DNA from: Demequina phytophila
GTDB lineage: Bacteria; Actinomycetota; Actinomycetes; Actinomycetales; Demequinaceae
Length of the DNA: 64,000 nucleotides
Direction: 5' to 3'
Assembly: GCF_000971135.1 (NCBI RefSeq)
Contig: NZ_BBLW01000001.1
Location: 62,001-126,000 of the forward strand
The notes beneath the pieces are model-generated. The model was not told the origin of the DNA. It searched no databases and saw nothing but the letters and a program-made list of their open reading frames with translations. Each line of letters starts with the position of its first letter. Position 1 is the stretch's first letter. Below, piece by piece: positions 34,092 through 42,681 of this stretch. The position numbers and the translations under genes are program-made.

Positions 34092-34730
34092 TCAGGGTTG
34101 GTCGATGACGGTGCTTTCGCGTGGGACGGCGACGGCGCGCGAGGCGGGACGATGCGCGGCCCACCCGAGCGCGACGGCCAGCACAGCGGTGGTCACCGCC
34201 GCTTCGAGTGCTGCCCACGCGAGGTAGTGCGGCAGCGCCTCGGCCGGTGAGCCGACGCCGTAGAACCCGACCAGCACCAGGGCGGACGCGACCACGGACG
34301 CGAACGCCGCGAGCCCGGCCCCGGGCACCGCCCACCGCTTCCCGAGGCGCGCGACGCCCTGGTACACCGCCCAGCCGACCAGCACCCCGACCACGGCCAT
34401 CACCATCACGTTGACGCCGAGCGCGGCGGCCCCGCCGTCCCCGAACGCCAGCGCCTCGAGCGCGAGCACGCCCGTCATGGTCACCACGGCAAGCCACGGT
34501 CCCAGCGCGACGGCGAGCAACGTCCCGCCGACCGCGTGACCCGTGAGCCCGGCACCGAGCGGCACGTCGAGCAGGTGAGCGATCAGCACTCCCCCGGCGC
34601 CCGCGAGCGCGAGCCCGAGGCGCGGCCGCGAGCGCCGCAGCGCGACCCCCGCGTAGGCGACGGCGCCCACGGCGGCCGCGCCCGACACCACCAGCGCGCC
34701 GGGGTTCAGCACCCCATCCTGGATGTGCAT
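34092..34730 (-). CDS. CbiM/NikM-like ECF transporter substrate-binding permease
   Basis: A 212-residue membrane protein with about six hydrophobic segments. It begins MHIQDGVLNPGALVV, matching the metal-binding N-terminus MHI.DG.L of CbiM/NikM, in which the N-terminal amine, His2 and later residues hold Ni or Co. LDVPLGAGLTGHAVGGTLLAVALGPWLAV and LGVNVMVMAVVGVLVGW also fit. The ATPase and partner subunits are not in the window. It sits 12 bases downstream of the hydrogenase-operon DUF6390 gene, so nickel uptake for the NiFe enzyme is the likely role (inference from context). Confidence 0.82.
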   Translation of the reverse strand: MHIQDGVLNPGALVVSGAAAVGAVAYAGVALRRSRPRLGLALAGAGGVLIAHLLDVPLGAGLTGHAVGGTLLAVALGPWLAVVTMTGVLALEALAFGDGGAAALGVNVMVMAVVGVLVGWAVYQGVARLGKRWAVPGAGLAAFASVVASALVLVGFYGVGSPAEALPHYLAWAALEAAVTTAVLAVALGWAAHRPASRAVAVPRESTVIDQP

Positions 34731-34742
34731 GACGGTCTCCTC

Positions 34743-35555
34743 TCAGGAGAGCACCGCGGCAGGTGCGGAGTACGTGCAGGCGTTGACGGCCGCGAGCTCC
34801 TGCGCGGTGGCCTGGCGTAGCCGCGCGAGCCGCGTGGACCCGATCCAGTCGCACACCCAGTCCCAGTGCAACGTGACGAAGTCGCCCGGTCGGACCTCCG
34901 GCGCGAGCGACAGCCCGTCGCGCCGCAGCCGCACGGTCTCCGCGGTGGGCGGTGCGAGCGAGAGCATGTGCCCGTCCCACTGGAGGTGGCGGCTCTCCAC
35001 CACCGCGTGGTCGCCCTCGACCACGAGCACCTGGGCGCCGCGGATGCGGCACTTGTCGAGCACCGTGAGCGGGCCGTCGACGTGGCCGTGGCGCAGCAGC
35101 CCCACCCACGGGTAGACGGCGAACACGTGGAAGTTGTGGTGCGGGGTCCCGCCGTTGGCGACGGCGGCGACCAGTCGCTCGAACTCGAGCCGGGTGAGGC
35201 GCGGCCGGAACCGCTCCTCCAGCGACCGGGCGAACGCAGCGCCGCCGCAATGGTCGAGCACGGGCCCGCCGAGCCAGTACGCCTCCACCACCACGGGGTC
35301 GAGCGGCGCGCGGCCCAGGCACTCGCCGATCAGCTCGAGGTACGGCCACGCGCCCTCGAAGGCGCGCGCCACCTCCTCGAGTCCGGGTCCGGACGCGCCG
35401 GCGCTCACTCTCTCGAGGAGCTCGCCGGCGCGGTCCGGACCGCAGTAGCCCAGGTCGTTGGGTGGGAACGCATAGCGTCCGAAGATGAGCGCTCCGGCCT
35501 CGGGCGGCAGGGCCTCGGGGTGCGCGGACGGGAGACGGTGAACGGTGTCGGTCAT
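34743..35555 (-). CDS. DUF6390 family protein (hydrogenase-associated)
   Basis: A 270-residue cytoplasmic protein of the DUF6390 type. It has FGRYAFPPNDLGYCGPDRAGELLE at the N-terminus, GPVLDHCGGAAFARSLEERF, PHHNFHVFAVYPWVGLLRHG and ILDKCRIRGAQVLVVEGDHAVVESR (positions approximate). The family occurs next to group 3b NiFe hydrogenase genes but its function is unknown; a role in maturation or assembly is inferred from the neighbourhood. The gene is coupled to the EamA gene by an ATGA overlap and precedes the NikM-like gene. Confidence 0.75.
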   Translation of the reverse strand: MTDTVHRLPSAHPEALPPEAGALIFGRYAFPPNDLGYCGPDRAGELLERVSAGASGPGLEEVARAFEGAWPYLELIGECLGRAPLDPVVVEAYWLGGPVLDHCGGAAFARSLEERFRPRLTRLEFERLVAAVANGGTPHHNFHVFAVYPWVGLLRHGHVDGPLTVLDKCRIRGAQVLVVEGDHAVVESRHLQWDGHMLSLAPPTAETVRLRRDGLSLAPEVRPGDFVTLHWDWVCDWIGSTRLARLRQATAQELAAVNACTYSAPAAVLS

Positions 35556-36463
35556 GTGACGGCCCTCCCGGGCAGTCGGGGGGCGAGCCACACGAGCGCG
35601 CCGCCCAGGGCGAGGATGAGCAGCCAGGGCGCCCGCGCCGCGAGGGGTGCGGCGTCGATCGCTCCGGCGAGGATGGCGGTCACCAGCGCACCGAGCACCA
35701 GCACCGCGGTGACGTCGACCGCTTGAGCGCGGGCGAGCGCCTGATGCCACGTGAGCACGTAGCCGGCGAGCAGCACTCCGGTGAGCGCCACCCACGCCCA
35801 CTGGTCGGCGGTGCTCGGGATCACGCTCCCGAGCCTCCCCGTCACGGCGGACCAGACGAGCAGCGCGACGGAACCGCCGACCATGCGGGTGAGGGACAGC
35901 GTCCACGGCGTGAGATCGCTGAGGAGCCGCTTGGATACGACCACCTCGACGGCCCACAGGAGGGTCGCCCCGGCGATCAGGAGGGTGCCGGGGTCCGCGA
36001 CCAGCGCGACGTCGCCCGCGAGCCCCCACTGGGCGATCATCAGCAGCGCGATCGCGCCCAGGTGCCACCACGTGAGCCGCTCCTTCAACGCGACCACGGC
36101 GATGAGCGCGACCCACACCACCAGCGTCTTGTGCAGGAACGCCGCTTGGGACGATGCAGTGGTCGCCAGGCCCTGGAAGAACAGCACGAACGGCACGGCG
36201 CCGCCCAGCACGGCGACGCACAGGAGGCCCCACCGGTGGCCGGGGCGGGTGGGCCGCGTGAACGCGACCGACCCTGCCCCGGCAGACCGGCGTGCGACCA
36301 CGAACACGAGCGCGATCACGCACGCCGCGGCGGCGTTCTTCGCGGTCGTGTACGCGGTGGCGTCGCCGTACGCGGCGACGCCGAAGCCGTTGACGTAGAC
36401 GGCCACGCCGGAGATCAGCGCGGTCACGCCGGCGAGCGCGATGCCCCGGGAGCGGGTGGTCAT
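35552..36463 (-). CDS. EamA/DMT-family transporter
   Basis: A 303-residue membrane protein with ten predicted helices arranged as two EamA repeats; recognisable segments are VPFVLFFQGLATTASSQAAFLHKTLVVWVALIAVVALKERLTWWHLGAIALLMIAQW and the second-repeat LWAVEVVVSKRLLSDLTPWTLSLTRM. Members export amino acids or metabolites or import small solutes. Its gene is locked by ATGA overlaps between hypC and the DUF6390 gene, so it belongs to the hydrogenase operon; an exporter there is unexpected and its solute cannot be guessed. The start ATG at 36463 is set by the overlap. A dispersed word (36149) encodes Ala-Ser-Ser. Confidence 0.87.
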   Translation of the reverse strand: MTTRSRGIALAGVTALISGVAVYVNGFGVAAYGDATAYTTAKNAAAACVIALVFVVARRSAGAGSVAFTRPTRPGHRWGLLCVAVLGGAVPFVLFFQGLATTASSQAAFLHKTLVVWVALIAVVALKERLTWWHLGAIALLMIAQWGLAGDVALVADPGTLLIAGATLLWAVEVVVSKRLLSDLTPWTLSLTRMVGGSVALLVWSAVTGRLGSVIPSTADQWAWVALTGVLLAGYVLTWHQALARAQAVDVTAVLVLGALVTAILAGAIDAAPLAARAPWLLILALGGALVWLAPRLPGRAVT

Positions 36464-36690
36464 GTCGGCTGCCCTCCCGTCGATTCGCGGATGCGGAGCG
36501 CCTCGCGCGCCTCGGACTCGGTGAGCCGCTCGAGCGCGAAGCCCGACTGGACCACCACCCAGTCGCCCACGGTGATGTCGTCGTCGGAGACGGTCATCTC
36601 CAGCACCAGCTGTCGCTTGCCGTGGTCCTCCACGACGGCGCGGCCGTCCTTGTGGACCTCGACAACCTGGGCGATGGTTCCTAGGCACAT
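36460..36690 (-). CDS. hypC: Hydrogenase maturation chaperone HypC
   Basis: A 76-residue HypC/HybG-family protein. It starts MCLGTIAQVVEV, with the essential Cys2 after processing, followed by the beta-barrel VVEDHGKRQLVLEMTV and VGDWVVVQSGFALERLTESEA. It delivers the Fe(CN)2CO centre from HypD to the large subunit. The start overlaps the end of the protease gene by ten bases, and the stop overlaps the EamA start as ATGA. hypA, B, D, E and F are not in the window, so they must be elsewhere in the genome. Confidence 0.92.
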   Translation of the reverse strand: MCLGTIAQVVEVHKDGRAVVEDHGKRQLVLEMTVSDDDITVGDWVVVQSGFALERLTESEAREALRIRESTGGQPT

Positions 36691-37178
36691 GACTGGACTT
36701 CCTCTCTCAGCGCGATGAGCTCGGCCGCCGCGGTGGCCACCGCGGCGTCGAGACCCTCCTGGATCTCCGGGGACATCGGGCCGAAGTCGAAGGTCCTGGC
36801 CTCGACCCCGACCACGGTCACGTGCGTGGGCAGCGTGCCCAGCGTGCGGGCGAGCTCGACGGCGCCGGCCAGCCCGAAGGCATGGCTTCCGCCGCGGCCC
36901 GCGGCCGCGAACGCGCTGGTGGGGAGCGGCTCGCCGCTGTCGCCCACCTCGCGGATGTGCAGCGTGCCCGGCGGGCGTCCGGACATCACCGCGTCGATCA
37001 CCAGCGCCGCGCCGTGGCCCTCCCACAGCTGCACCAGCTGGGTCGGGTCCTCGCGGGTGAGCACGTCGACGCCGTCCAGGCCGAAGTCCGCGAGACGCTC
37101 GGCGACGGCGGCGCCCACCGCATCGTCCCCCCGGTCGGGGCTGCCCAGCCCGACCACCAGCACCCTGTCGCCGCTCAT
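36681..37178 (-). CDS. Hydrogenase maturation protease
   Basis: A 165-residue endopeptidase of the HybD/HyaD type that removes the C-terminal tail of the NiFe large subunit after nickel insertion. It opens with VLVVGLGSPDRGDDAVGAAVAERL (the conserved Gly-Asp-Asp nickel-sensing loop; Asp is a metal ligand in HybD) and has ALVIDAVMSGRPPGTLHIREV and SHAFGLAGAVELARTLG (conserved His). It starts at ATG 37178, overlapping the alpha-subunit stop as ATGA. The Asp-Asp-Ala of the opening loop is encoded by a dispersed word (37120), in a functionally constrained place. Confidence 0.9.
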   Translation of the reverse strand: MSGDRVLVVGLGSPDRGDDAVGAAVAERLADFGLDGVDVLTREDPTQLVQLWEGHGAALVIDAVMSGRPPGTLHIREVGDSGEPLPTSAFAAAGRGGSHAFGLAGAVELARTLGTLPTHVTVVGVEARTFDFGPMSPEIQEGLDAAVATAAAELIALREEVQSCA

Positions 37179-38479
37179 GATCGCTTCACCCGCAGGTCGA
37201 GGAAGTGGGTGGCGCAGGAGATGCAGGGGTCGTAGTTGCGGATGGCCTCCTCGCAGCGATGGGTGAGCATGTGGTCGTCGAGGTCGGTCCACTGCTCGGC
37301 GGCCTTGCGGAGGTCTGCCTCGATGGAGGCCTGGTTCTGGGAGGTGGGCGGGACGATCTGGGCGTCGGTGATGATGCCGTCCGCGTCGATGACGTAGCGA
37401 TGCCAGATGAGCCCGCGTGGCGCCTCGGACGCGCCGATGCCCTCCCCAGGCCGGGGCGCCACGGGCACGGACGGCGCGTGGCCCTCGTGCCACCCGTCGA
37501 TGATGCGCAGCGCCTCCTCGAAGGCGTACGCGAGCTCGACGGTGCGGACGATGATCGACTTGAACGGGTTGCGGCACGTCTCCGTGAGGCCCGCGCGGAG
37601 GGCCGCCTCCTGGGTGGTGGGGCTGAGCTGGTCGAAGTTGAGGGTGTAGCGCGCGAGGGGGCCCACGAAGTAGGGGCCGCCGTCGAAGCGCGCGTGGAGC
37701 GCGTTCGAGTGGGCGACGTGGAACTCCTCGATGTGGCGGGGCAGCTCGGCGATCGGGAAGCGCATGCCGTTGGTCGCGACCACCTCGGCGCCCCGCTCGA
37801 GCGGGTAGCGGTCGCCGCGCAGCGCGACGTACGTGTAGTCCTGCTCGAAGTCCGGGAAGTCGAAGCCGGCGACCAGGTCGACGGCGGCCAGCGCATCGTC
37901 CCTTCCGCGCTCGAGGGCGGGGCGGAGCGCCGCCAGCTCGGCGACCGTGGGCATCCGGTAGAAGCCGCCCACCTTGACGTTGACCGGGTGGATGGCGCGT
38001 CCGCCGACGGCGGTCATGAGGTCGTTGCCGGCCTTCTTGAGGCGCAGCGCCATCTGGACCACGTCGGGGAGGTCCTTGGCCATCTCGAGGACGGATTCGT
38101 AGCCGAGGAAGTCGGGCGCGTGGAGCATGAAGATGTGGAGGGCGTGGGACTCGATCCACTCGCCGCAGTACAGCAGGCGGCGCATCTCCTGGATCTCGGG
38201 CGTGGTGGTGACCCCGCAGATGGTCTCCATCGCCTCGGTGGACGCGGACTGGTACGCGACCGGGCAGATGCCGCAGATACGTGCGGTGATGTCGGGAGGC
38301 TCGGTGAACTTGCGGCCGCGCAGGAAGCCCTCGTAGAAGCGGGGCGGCTCGAAGATGTTGAGGTGGACGGTCTCGACCTTCCCGTCCTTGAACTCGATGT
38401 GCATGCCACCCTCGCCCTCGACGCGCGCGAGCATGCCGACGTGCATCACCTGCCCGCCGTCCTTGAGCTGGTGGGTCAT
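37175..38479 (-). CDS. NiFe hydrogenase large subunit, group 3b (sulfhydrogenase alpha)
   Basis: A 434-residue catalytic subunit. Four cysteines in the L1 motif [11 protein letters not shown] and the L2 motif DPCISCATH bind the NiFe(CN)2CO centre. After the final His the protein ends in a nine-residue tail, FLDLRVKRS, the piece expected to be removed by the adjacent protease. The sequence type is the bidirectional NADP-linked cytosolic group 3b (hyhL in mycobacteria). ATGA overlaps tie it to the delta subunit upstream and the protease downstream. A dispersed word (37893) encodes Asp-Asp-Ala. Confidence 0.94.
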   Translation of the reverse strand: MTHQLKDGGQVMHVGMLARVEGEGGMHIEFKDGKVETVHLNIFEPPRFYEGFLRGRKFTEPPDITARICGICPVAYQSASTEAMETICGVTTTPEIQEMRRLLYCGEWIESHALHIFMLHAPDFLGYESVLEMAKDLPDVVQMALRLKKAGNDLMTAVGGRAIHPVNVKVGGFYRMPTVAELAALRPALERGRDDALAAVDLVAGFDFPDFEQDYTYVALRGDRYPLERGAEVVATNGMRFPIAELPRHIEEFHVAHSNALHARFDGGPYFVGPLARYTLNFDQLSPTTQEAALRAGLTETCRNPFKSIIVRTVELAYAFEEALRIIDGWHEGHAPSVPVAPRPGEGIGASEAPRGLIWHRYVIDADGIITDAQIVPPTSQNQASIEADLRKAAEQWTDLDDHMLTHRCEEAIRNYDPCISCATHFLDLRVKRS

Positions 38480-39279
38480 GGCGCGCCTCCGGGGGACGAT
38501 GCGGCGGCCACCTTGTCCCCCGCCGCCGCGAATTCTGGGGCGCCGGCGTTGAAGGTGCGGTAGACGCGGACGATGTCGGCGTTGGACATGCCGAGCTGCG
38601 CGAGCTGGCGGGTCATGGCCTCGGTGTTCGGGGAGTCCTGGGGGCCGAAGCAGCCGTAGCAGCCGCGGCCGTACGACGGGCAGAGGGCGCCGCATCCGGC
38701 CTGCGTGACGGGGCCGAGGCAGGGGGTGCCGGTGGCGACGGGGACGCAGACGTTGCCCTTGAGCTTGCACTCGACGCACACCGAGTACGTGGGGATGCGG
38801 GGCTTGCGGCCGTTGAGGAAGGCGGCGAGGACCTCGACCAGCTGGGTCTTGTCGACGGGGCAGCCGCGGAGCTCGTAGTCGACGTCGACGTGGCTCGCGA
38901 TCGGCGTGGAGGTGTCGAGCGTCTTGAGGTACTCGGGGTGGGCGTAGACGATCGACCGGAACTCGTCGACGTCGGCCCAGTTGCGGAGCGCCTGGATGCC
39001 GCCGGCGGTCGCGCAGGCGCCGATGGTGACGAGCGTGCCCGACTGGGCGCGGATCTCGTGGATCCGCTTCACGTCCTCGGGGGTGGTGATCGAGCCCTCG
39101 ACCAGGGAGAGCTCGTAGGGGCCCTCGACGATCGCGCGGGTGGCCTCGGGGAAGTACGCGATGTGGATGTTCTCGGCGATCTGGAGGAGCTCGTCCTCGC
39201 AGTTGAGGATGCTCAGCTGGCAGCCGTCGCAGGACGCGAACTTCCACACCGCGAGCTTGGGGCGCTTCTGGGGTTCCAT
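38476..39279 (-). CDS. NiFe hydrogenase small subunit, group 3b (sulfhydrogenase delta)
   Basis: A 267-residue iron-sulfur subunit that carries electrons from the large subunit. Cluster ligands are visible: [11 protein letters not shown] near residues 16-26, [19 protein letters not shown], then [12 protein letters not shown] and a later cysteine-rich run [18 protein letters not shown], together enough for three [4Fe-4S] clusters. No twin-arginine signal is present, consistent with a cytoplasmic enzyme. It follows the gamma subunit by one base and overlaps the alpha subunit by ATGA. A dispersed word (38494) encodes Ala-Ser-Ser near the C-terminus. Confidence 0.93.
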   Translation of the reverse strand: MEPQKRPKLAVWKFASCDGCQLSILNCEDELLQIAENIHIAYFPEATRAIVEGPYELSLVEGSITTPEDVKRIHEIRAQSGTLVTIGACATAGGIQALRNWADVDEFRSIVYAHPEYLKTLDTSTPIASHVDVDYELRGCPVDKTQLVEVLAAFLNGRKPRIPTYSVCVECKLKGNVCVPVATGTPCLGPVTQAGCGALCPSYGRGCYGCFGPQDSPNTEAMTRQLAQLGMSNADIVRVYRTFNAGAPEFAAAGDKVAAASSPGGAP

Positions 39280-39280
39280 G

Positions 39281-40198
39281 TCAGAGCTCCCTCACGTTCA
39301 TGAGCGGCTCGAGTTGGCTGTACGGCAGGACGGGGCCGTCGACGCAGACGAACAGCTCGCGCAGCTGGCAGTGGCCGCACAGGCCGACGCCGCACTTCAT
39401 GCTGCGCTCCATCGAGAGGCGGATCTTGTCCTTCGCGACGCCGCGGGAGGCGAGGGAGTTGGCCGCGGACCGCATCATCACCTCGGGCCCGCACACGAAG
39501 GCGAACCCATTGCGGGGGTCGAAGCCGGCGCGTGCCACCAGTTCCGTCACGAACCCGACCTTGCCCTTGTAGCCGTACGGCGCGTTGTCGACGGTCATCT
39601 GCACGTTGACGTCGTTAAGGTCCGCCCACCGGTGCATCTCGTGGCCGTAGAGGATGTCATCGGGGGTGCGCGAACCGTAGAGGAGCAGCACCTTGCCGTA
39701 CGCGTCGCGGTTGCCGAGCACGTCGAGGATCGCAGGGCGCAGCGGGGCCAGCCCGATGCCGCCGGTGACGAAGACGACGTCGTGGCCGGTCGCATCGTCC
39801 ACCGCCCACGAGGTCCCGAAGGGGCCGCGGACGCCGATCTCGGTGCCGGGCGCGGCCTCGACGAGGGCGCGGGTGACGGCGCCGACATTGCGGATGGTGT
39901 GCTCGAGCGGGGCGGGGTGCGAGGGGTCGCCGCTGATGGAGATGGGGACCTCGCCGACGCCGAACGCGTGGAGCATGGTGAACTGCCCGGCCTTGAAGTC
40001 CAGCGGGGGCTCGCAGTCCGCGGGGTCGAGCAGGAGCGTGAAGGTGTCGCGGGTGTCCTGGCGGACGCGGGTGACGACGTAGCGGCGCGGGACCATGGGG
40101 TCGACGTCGAGCAGGGCCATGGGCGCGGAGGCCGCGGTCGAGCCTGGCGCGACCGTCGCGTCGGGGGCGGCCGGCTCGGGAATGCGGATGTCGTCCAT
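39281..40198 (-). CDS. Hydrogenase FAD/NAD(P)-binding subunit (sulfhydrogenase gamma)
   Basis: A 305-residue diaphorase-like subunit of the cytosolic hydrogenase. It has the FAD-binding barrel [22 protein letters not shown], a nucleotide-binding domain [18 protein letters not shown] and [15 protein letters not shown], and a C-terminal [2Fe-2S] loop [23 protein letters not shown]. It links NAD(P)H to the hydrogenase. The N-terminus MDDIRIPEP is almost the same as that of the beta subunit (MDDIRILEP), and the 5' leaders are alike too. A DosR-like box lies 47 bases before the start. It begins the hydrogenase operon. Confidence 0.92.
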   Translation of the reverse strand: MDDIRIPEPAAPDATVAPGSTAASAPMALLDVDPMVPRRYVVTRVRQDTRDTFTLLLDPADCEPPLDFKAGQFTMLHAFGVGEVPISISGDPSHPAPLEHTIRNVGAVTRALVEAAPGTEIGVRGPFGTSWAVDDATGHDVVFVTGGIGLAPLRPAILDVLGNRDAYGKVLLLYGSRTPDDILYGHEMHRWADLNDVNVQMTVDNAPYGYKGKVGFVTELVARAGFDPRNGFAFVCGPEVMMRSAANSLASRGVAKDKIRLSMERSMKCGVGLCGHCQLRELFVCVDGPVLPYSQLEPLMNVREL

Positions 40199-40244
40199 GA
40201 CATGCCTCCTCTAGCGACGCTAGGCCGCTGAGAGGAAGGCGCGA

Positions 40245-40257
40245 GGGACCTTGGTCC
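40245..40257 (-). promoter_or_regulatory. DosR-like box of the hydrogenase gamma-delta-alpha operon
   Basis: GGGACCTTGGTCC fits the DosR/DevR pattern (GGGAC-N4-GTCC). Its nearest end is 47 bases before the gamma-subunit start; read on the minus strand, a -10-like TAGCGT lies between box and start. The same box, with the same 47-base spacing, precedes the beta-subunit gene at 45149. M. smegmatis regulates its group 3b hydrogenase through DosR under hypoxia, which supports the call. No dosR-like response regulator is in the window. Confidence 0.7.
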
Positions 40258-40367
40258 GGGTGACGATGCGCGGGTACCGCAACCGCCCTGCTTCCAGGCG
40301 CCTTGGCCGTCGAGCGGCTGGGATAACGGCGTCCTAGGATGGCTTCACAACCTGCGGGAGGGCATGG

Positions 40368-41621
40368 ATGGAGACGAGCGCGCGCCCCCGAGCGCTCTCG
40401 GAATCGGACGACGACGCACGTGGTGACGCGCTCGCCGTCGCCCCGCGCAGCGCGCGCGAACGCATGCAGCGCACCACATACTTCGCCACCGGCGTCGCGA
40501 CCGCGCTCTTCGTGATCCTGCTCGCAAACGGCCCCAACGGCTTCCTCGCGCAGATGGACCAGCTCCGGGCGCCGTTCGGCGCGTTCAGCGTGCTGGTGGG
40601 CGCCGCGATGCCGGCGAGCTACGCGATCCTGGCGTGGTTCGCGCCCATGCGGGTGCTGCGCACCCTGGTGACCGCCGGCGCGCTCGGCTTCGTGCTCGCG
40701 CAGCTCCTGTGGGTGCCGATGATGACCGGCGACGCACTCGCCGACGGCGCCGCGCCGTGGCTGCAGGGCTACGGCGCGATCCACGCGACGCTGCTCGCGG
40801 TGGCGTGGAACCGCCCGCCGGTGTGGCTGTTCGCGGTCGCGCAGGGTCCGCTGGTGGCGATCGTCGAGTACCTCGCGAGCGGCGGCGACCTCGAGCAGTC
40901 GTTGCTCGACGGCATCGGCGCCCTGGTGACGTCGCTCATCCTCACCGGCGCGGGTGCGGGTGTGGTCACCGCGGCCGCTCGCCAGGACCAAGAGGCGGAA
41001 CGCGCCCGCGCGGAGGCCGCCCGCGAGGCCGCCGAGCGCACCGGCGAACGCGAGCAGGCCCGCATCAACGCCGTGGTGCACGACGAGATCATCTCCGTCC
41101 TCCTCGCCGCCGTCCGCCAGCCGGTCAACGAGACCGTGCCGGAACGAGCTCAGCGCGCGCTCGGCTACGTCGCCGCGATCCGCGGCGCACGCACGGGCGA
41201 CGCGGCGTATCCCCCGACGCAGGTGGTCGCGGCCCTCCGCGCCACGGCGAGCGCGATCAGCGACGACATCATCGTGCAGGCGACGGTGACCGCGACGGAG
41301 GAGGTCCCCGCGCCCGCGGTGACCGCGCTCGCGGAGGCCGCGGGCGAGGCGATGCGCAACAGCGTGATCCACGCGGGCGAGCCGGGCGAACGCGTTTCTC
41401 GCGTGCTTACCGTCACCGTCGCGGACGGGGACGTGCGCGTGACTGTGCGCGACGACGGCCGCGGGTTCGTGCCGAAGTCCGTGTCGGCGCGGCGGCTCGG
41501 GCTGCAGGTGAGCATCCGCGGGCGCATGGAGGCGCTCGCCGGGGGCGGCTCGCGGATCTCGTCGAAGCCGGGCAGGGGCACCACGGTCGAGCTGTGGTGG
41601 CGGGCGGAGGACGCCCGATGA
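40368..41621 (+). CDS. Membrane sensor histidine kinase (orphan)
   Basis: A 417-residue protein. Six or so hydrophobic segments run to about residue 200 (TTYFATGVATALFVILLANG, GAFSVLVGAAMPASYAILAWF and others), then a coiled-coil linker (RQDQEAERARAEAAREAAERTGEREQ). The dimerisation helix contains INAVVHDEIISVLLAA, with H as candidate phospho-acceptor. The HATPase domain has EAAGEAMRNSVIHAG (N box), VRDDGRGFVPKSV (G1) and GGSRISSKPGRGTTVELWW (G2). It is coupled by ATGA to the next gene. No response regulator is adjacent, so its output is unknown. Start by first good ATG. Confidence 0.8.
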   Translation: METSARPRALSESDDDARGDALAVAPRSARERMQRTTYFATGVATALFVILLANGPNGFLAQMDQLRAPFGAFSVLVGAAMPASYAILAWFAPMRVLRTLVTAGALGFVLAQLLWVPMMTGDALADGAAPWLQGYGAIHATLLAVAWNRPPVWLFAVAQGPLVAIVEYLASGGDLEQSLLDGIGALVTSLILTGAGAGVVTAAARQDQEAERARAEAAREAAERTGEREQARINAVVHDEIISVLLAAVRQPVNETVPERAQRALGYVAAIRGARTGDAAYPPTQVVAALRATASAISDDIIVQATVTATEEVPAPAVTALAEAAGEAMRNSVIHAGEPGERVSRVLTVTVADGDVRVTVRDDGRGFVPKSVSARRLGLQVSIRGRMEALAGGGSRISSKPGRGTTVELWWRAEDAR

Positions 41622-42649
41622 TCGCGGAGGAGACCCTTCCGGAGGGGCGCGGCACCGACATCAGCCGGCTGCTCGGGCTGCGCTCGCGCGGCGCGCAGCT
41701 GATCCTCGCGGTCTACGTGGTCTCGAACGTCATGTTCGTGGCGAGCACGGCCGATCTTCTCGACCACGTGTGGGCGTCCTACGTCGCGGTGGCGCTGGTG
41801 ACGGTCGGAGGGTTCGTGGTGACCCGGCCGCACCCGGACCCGTTCGCGCACAACCTGACCTTCGTGACGCTCGGGATCGTCGTGGCGTCGTCCGCGTTGG
41901 TCCTCTATGCGCTGCCCGACGAGGGCGACTTGGGGCGGTCGACCTGGTACCTGGGCGCCAACACGTGGCTGCTGTGGTTCCTCATCCTTCGCCGGCGGAT
42001 CCTGCTGGCGTGGACCGGAGGCCTGGCCATGCTGGTGGAGACGATGGTCTGGGCGGAGCTGTCGGGGCGGGGCGTGGTCTCCGGGTTGCTGCTGGCGAGC
42101 CCGCAGGTGCTGCTGCTGCTCATCGCAACGCTGTTCGGAAGCGCGCTCCGCCGCGCGACGTGGCGCATCAACGCGCTGGCTCGCAGGTCCGTGGAGGCCG
42201 CGGCCGCCGCGAGCGCCGTCGAGGCCGCGCGTCGCGTGCAGGACGAGCGCGCGGACGAGCTGGGCGAGATCGTGGGGCCCGTGCTCACCGTGATCGCGTC
42301 GGGACAGCCGCTCACCGACGAGATGCGCGAGGAGATCATCCGCGTCGAGGCGCAGTTGCGCGACTCGGTGCGCGGACACGGGTTGTCGCTGCCGCCGATC
42401 GTGGCCGCCGCGACGCGGGCGCGCTCGCGCGGGGTCAACGTCACGCTGCTGGACGACCTGGGGGTGCCGCTGTCCTCCGCCGAGACCGAGGCCGTGGTGG
42501 GCGCGGTGGCGGGCGCGCTCGACGGGGCTTCTGATGGCACCGTGACGGTGCGGCTGCTGCCGGCGGGGCGCGAGGAGCTGCTCACGATCGTGTCGCAGGA
42601 CGCGCTCGACATCAGGCGGGTCGCGCTGCCCCGGGGGGTTGCGGCGTAG
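41618..42649 (+). CDS. Membrane protein paired with the sensor kinase, kinase-like domain degenerate
   Basis: A 343-residue protein coupled to the kinase gene by an ATGA overlap. Its first 160 residues contain about six helices (LILAVYVVSNVMFVASTA, LTFVTLGIVVASSALVLYAL, VSGLLLASPQVLLLLIATLFGSALR), followed by a coiled-coil (ARRSVEAAAAASAVEAARRVQDERADELGEIV). The tail has the general layout of a kinase catalytic domain (EEIIRVEAQLRDSVRG ... VTVRLLPAGREELLTIV) but no recognisable N or G boxes. It may be a non-catalytic partner, forming a heterodimer with the upstream kinase (inference). A classical family name cannot be given. Confidence 0.65.
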   Translation: MIAEETLPEGRGTDISRLLGLRSRGAQLILAVYVVSNVMFVASTADLLDHVWASYVAVALVTVGGFVVTRPHPDPFAHNLTFVTLGIVVASSALVLYALPDEGDLGRSTWYLGANTWLLWFLILRRRILLAWTGGLAMLVETMVWAELSGRGVVSGLLLASPQVLLLLIATLFGSALRRATWRINALARRSVEAAAAASAVEAARRVQDERADELGEIVGPVLTVIASGQPLTDEMREEIIRVEAQLRDSVRGHGLSLPPIVAAATRARSRGVNVTLLDDLGVPLSSAETEAVVGAVAGALDGASDGTVTVRLLPAGREELLTIVSQDALDIRRVALPRGVAA

Positions 42650-42681
42650 GTGCGACCGCGACTGCCGGCGCGAACCCCTGC

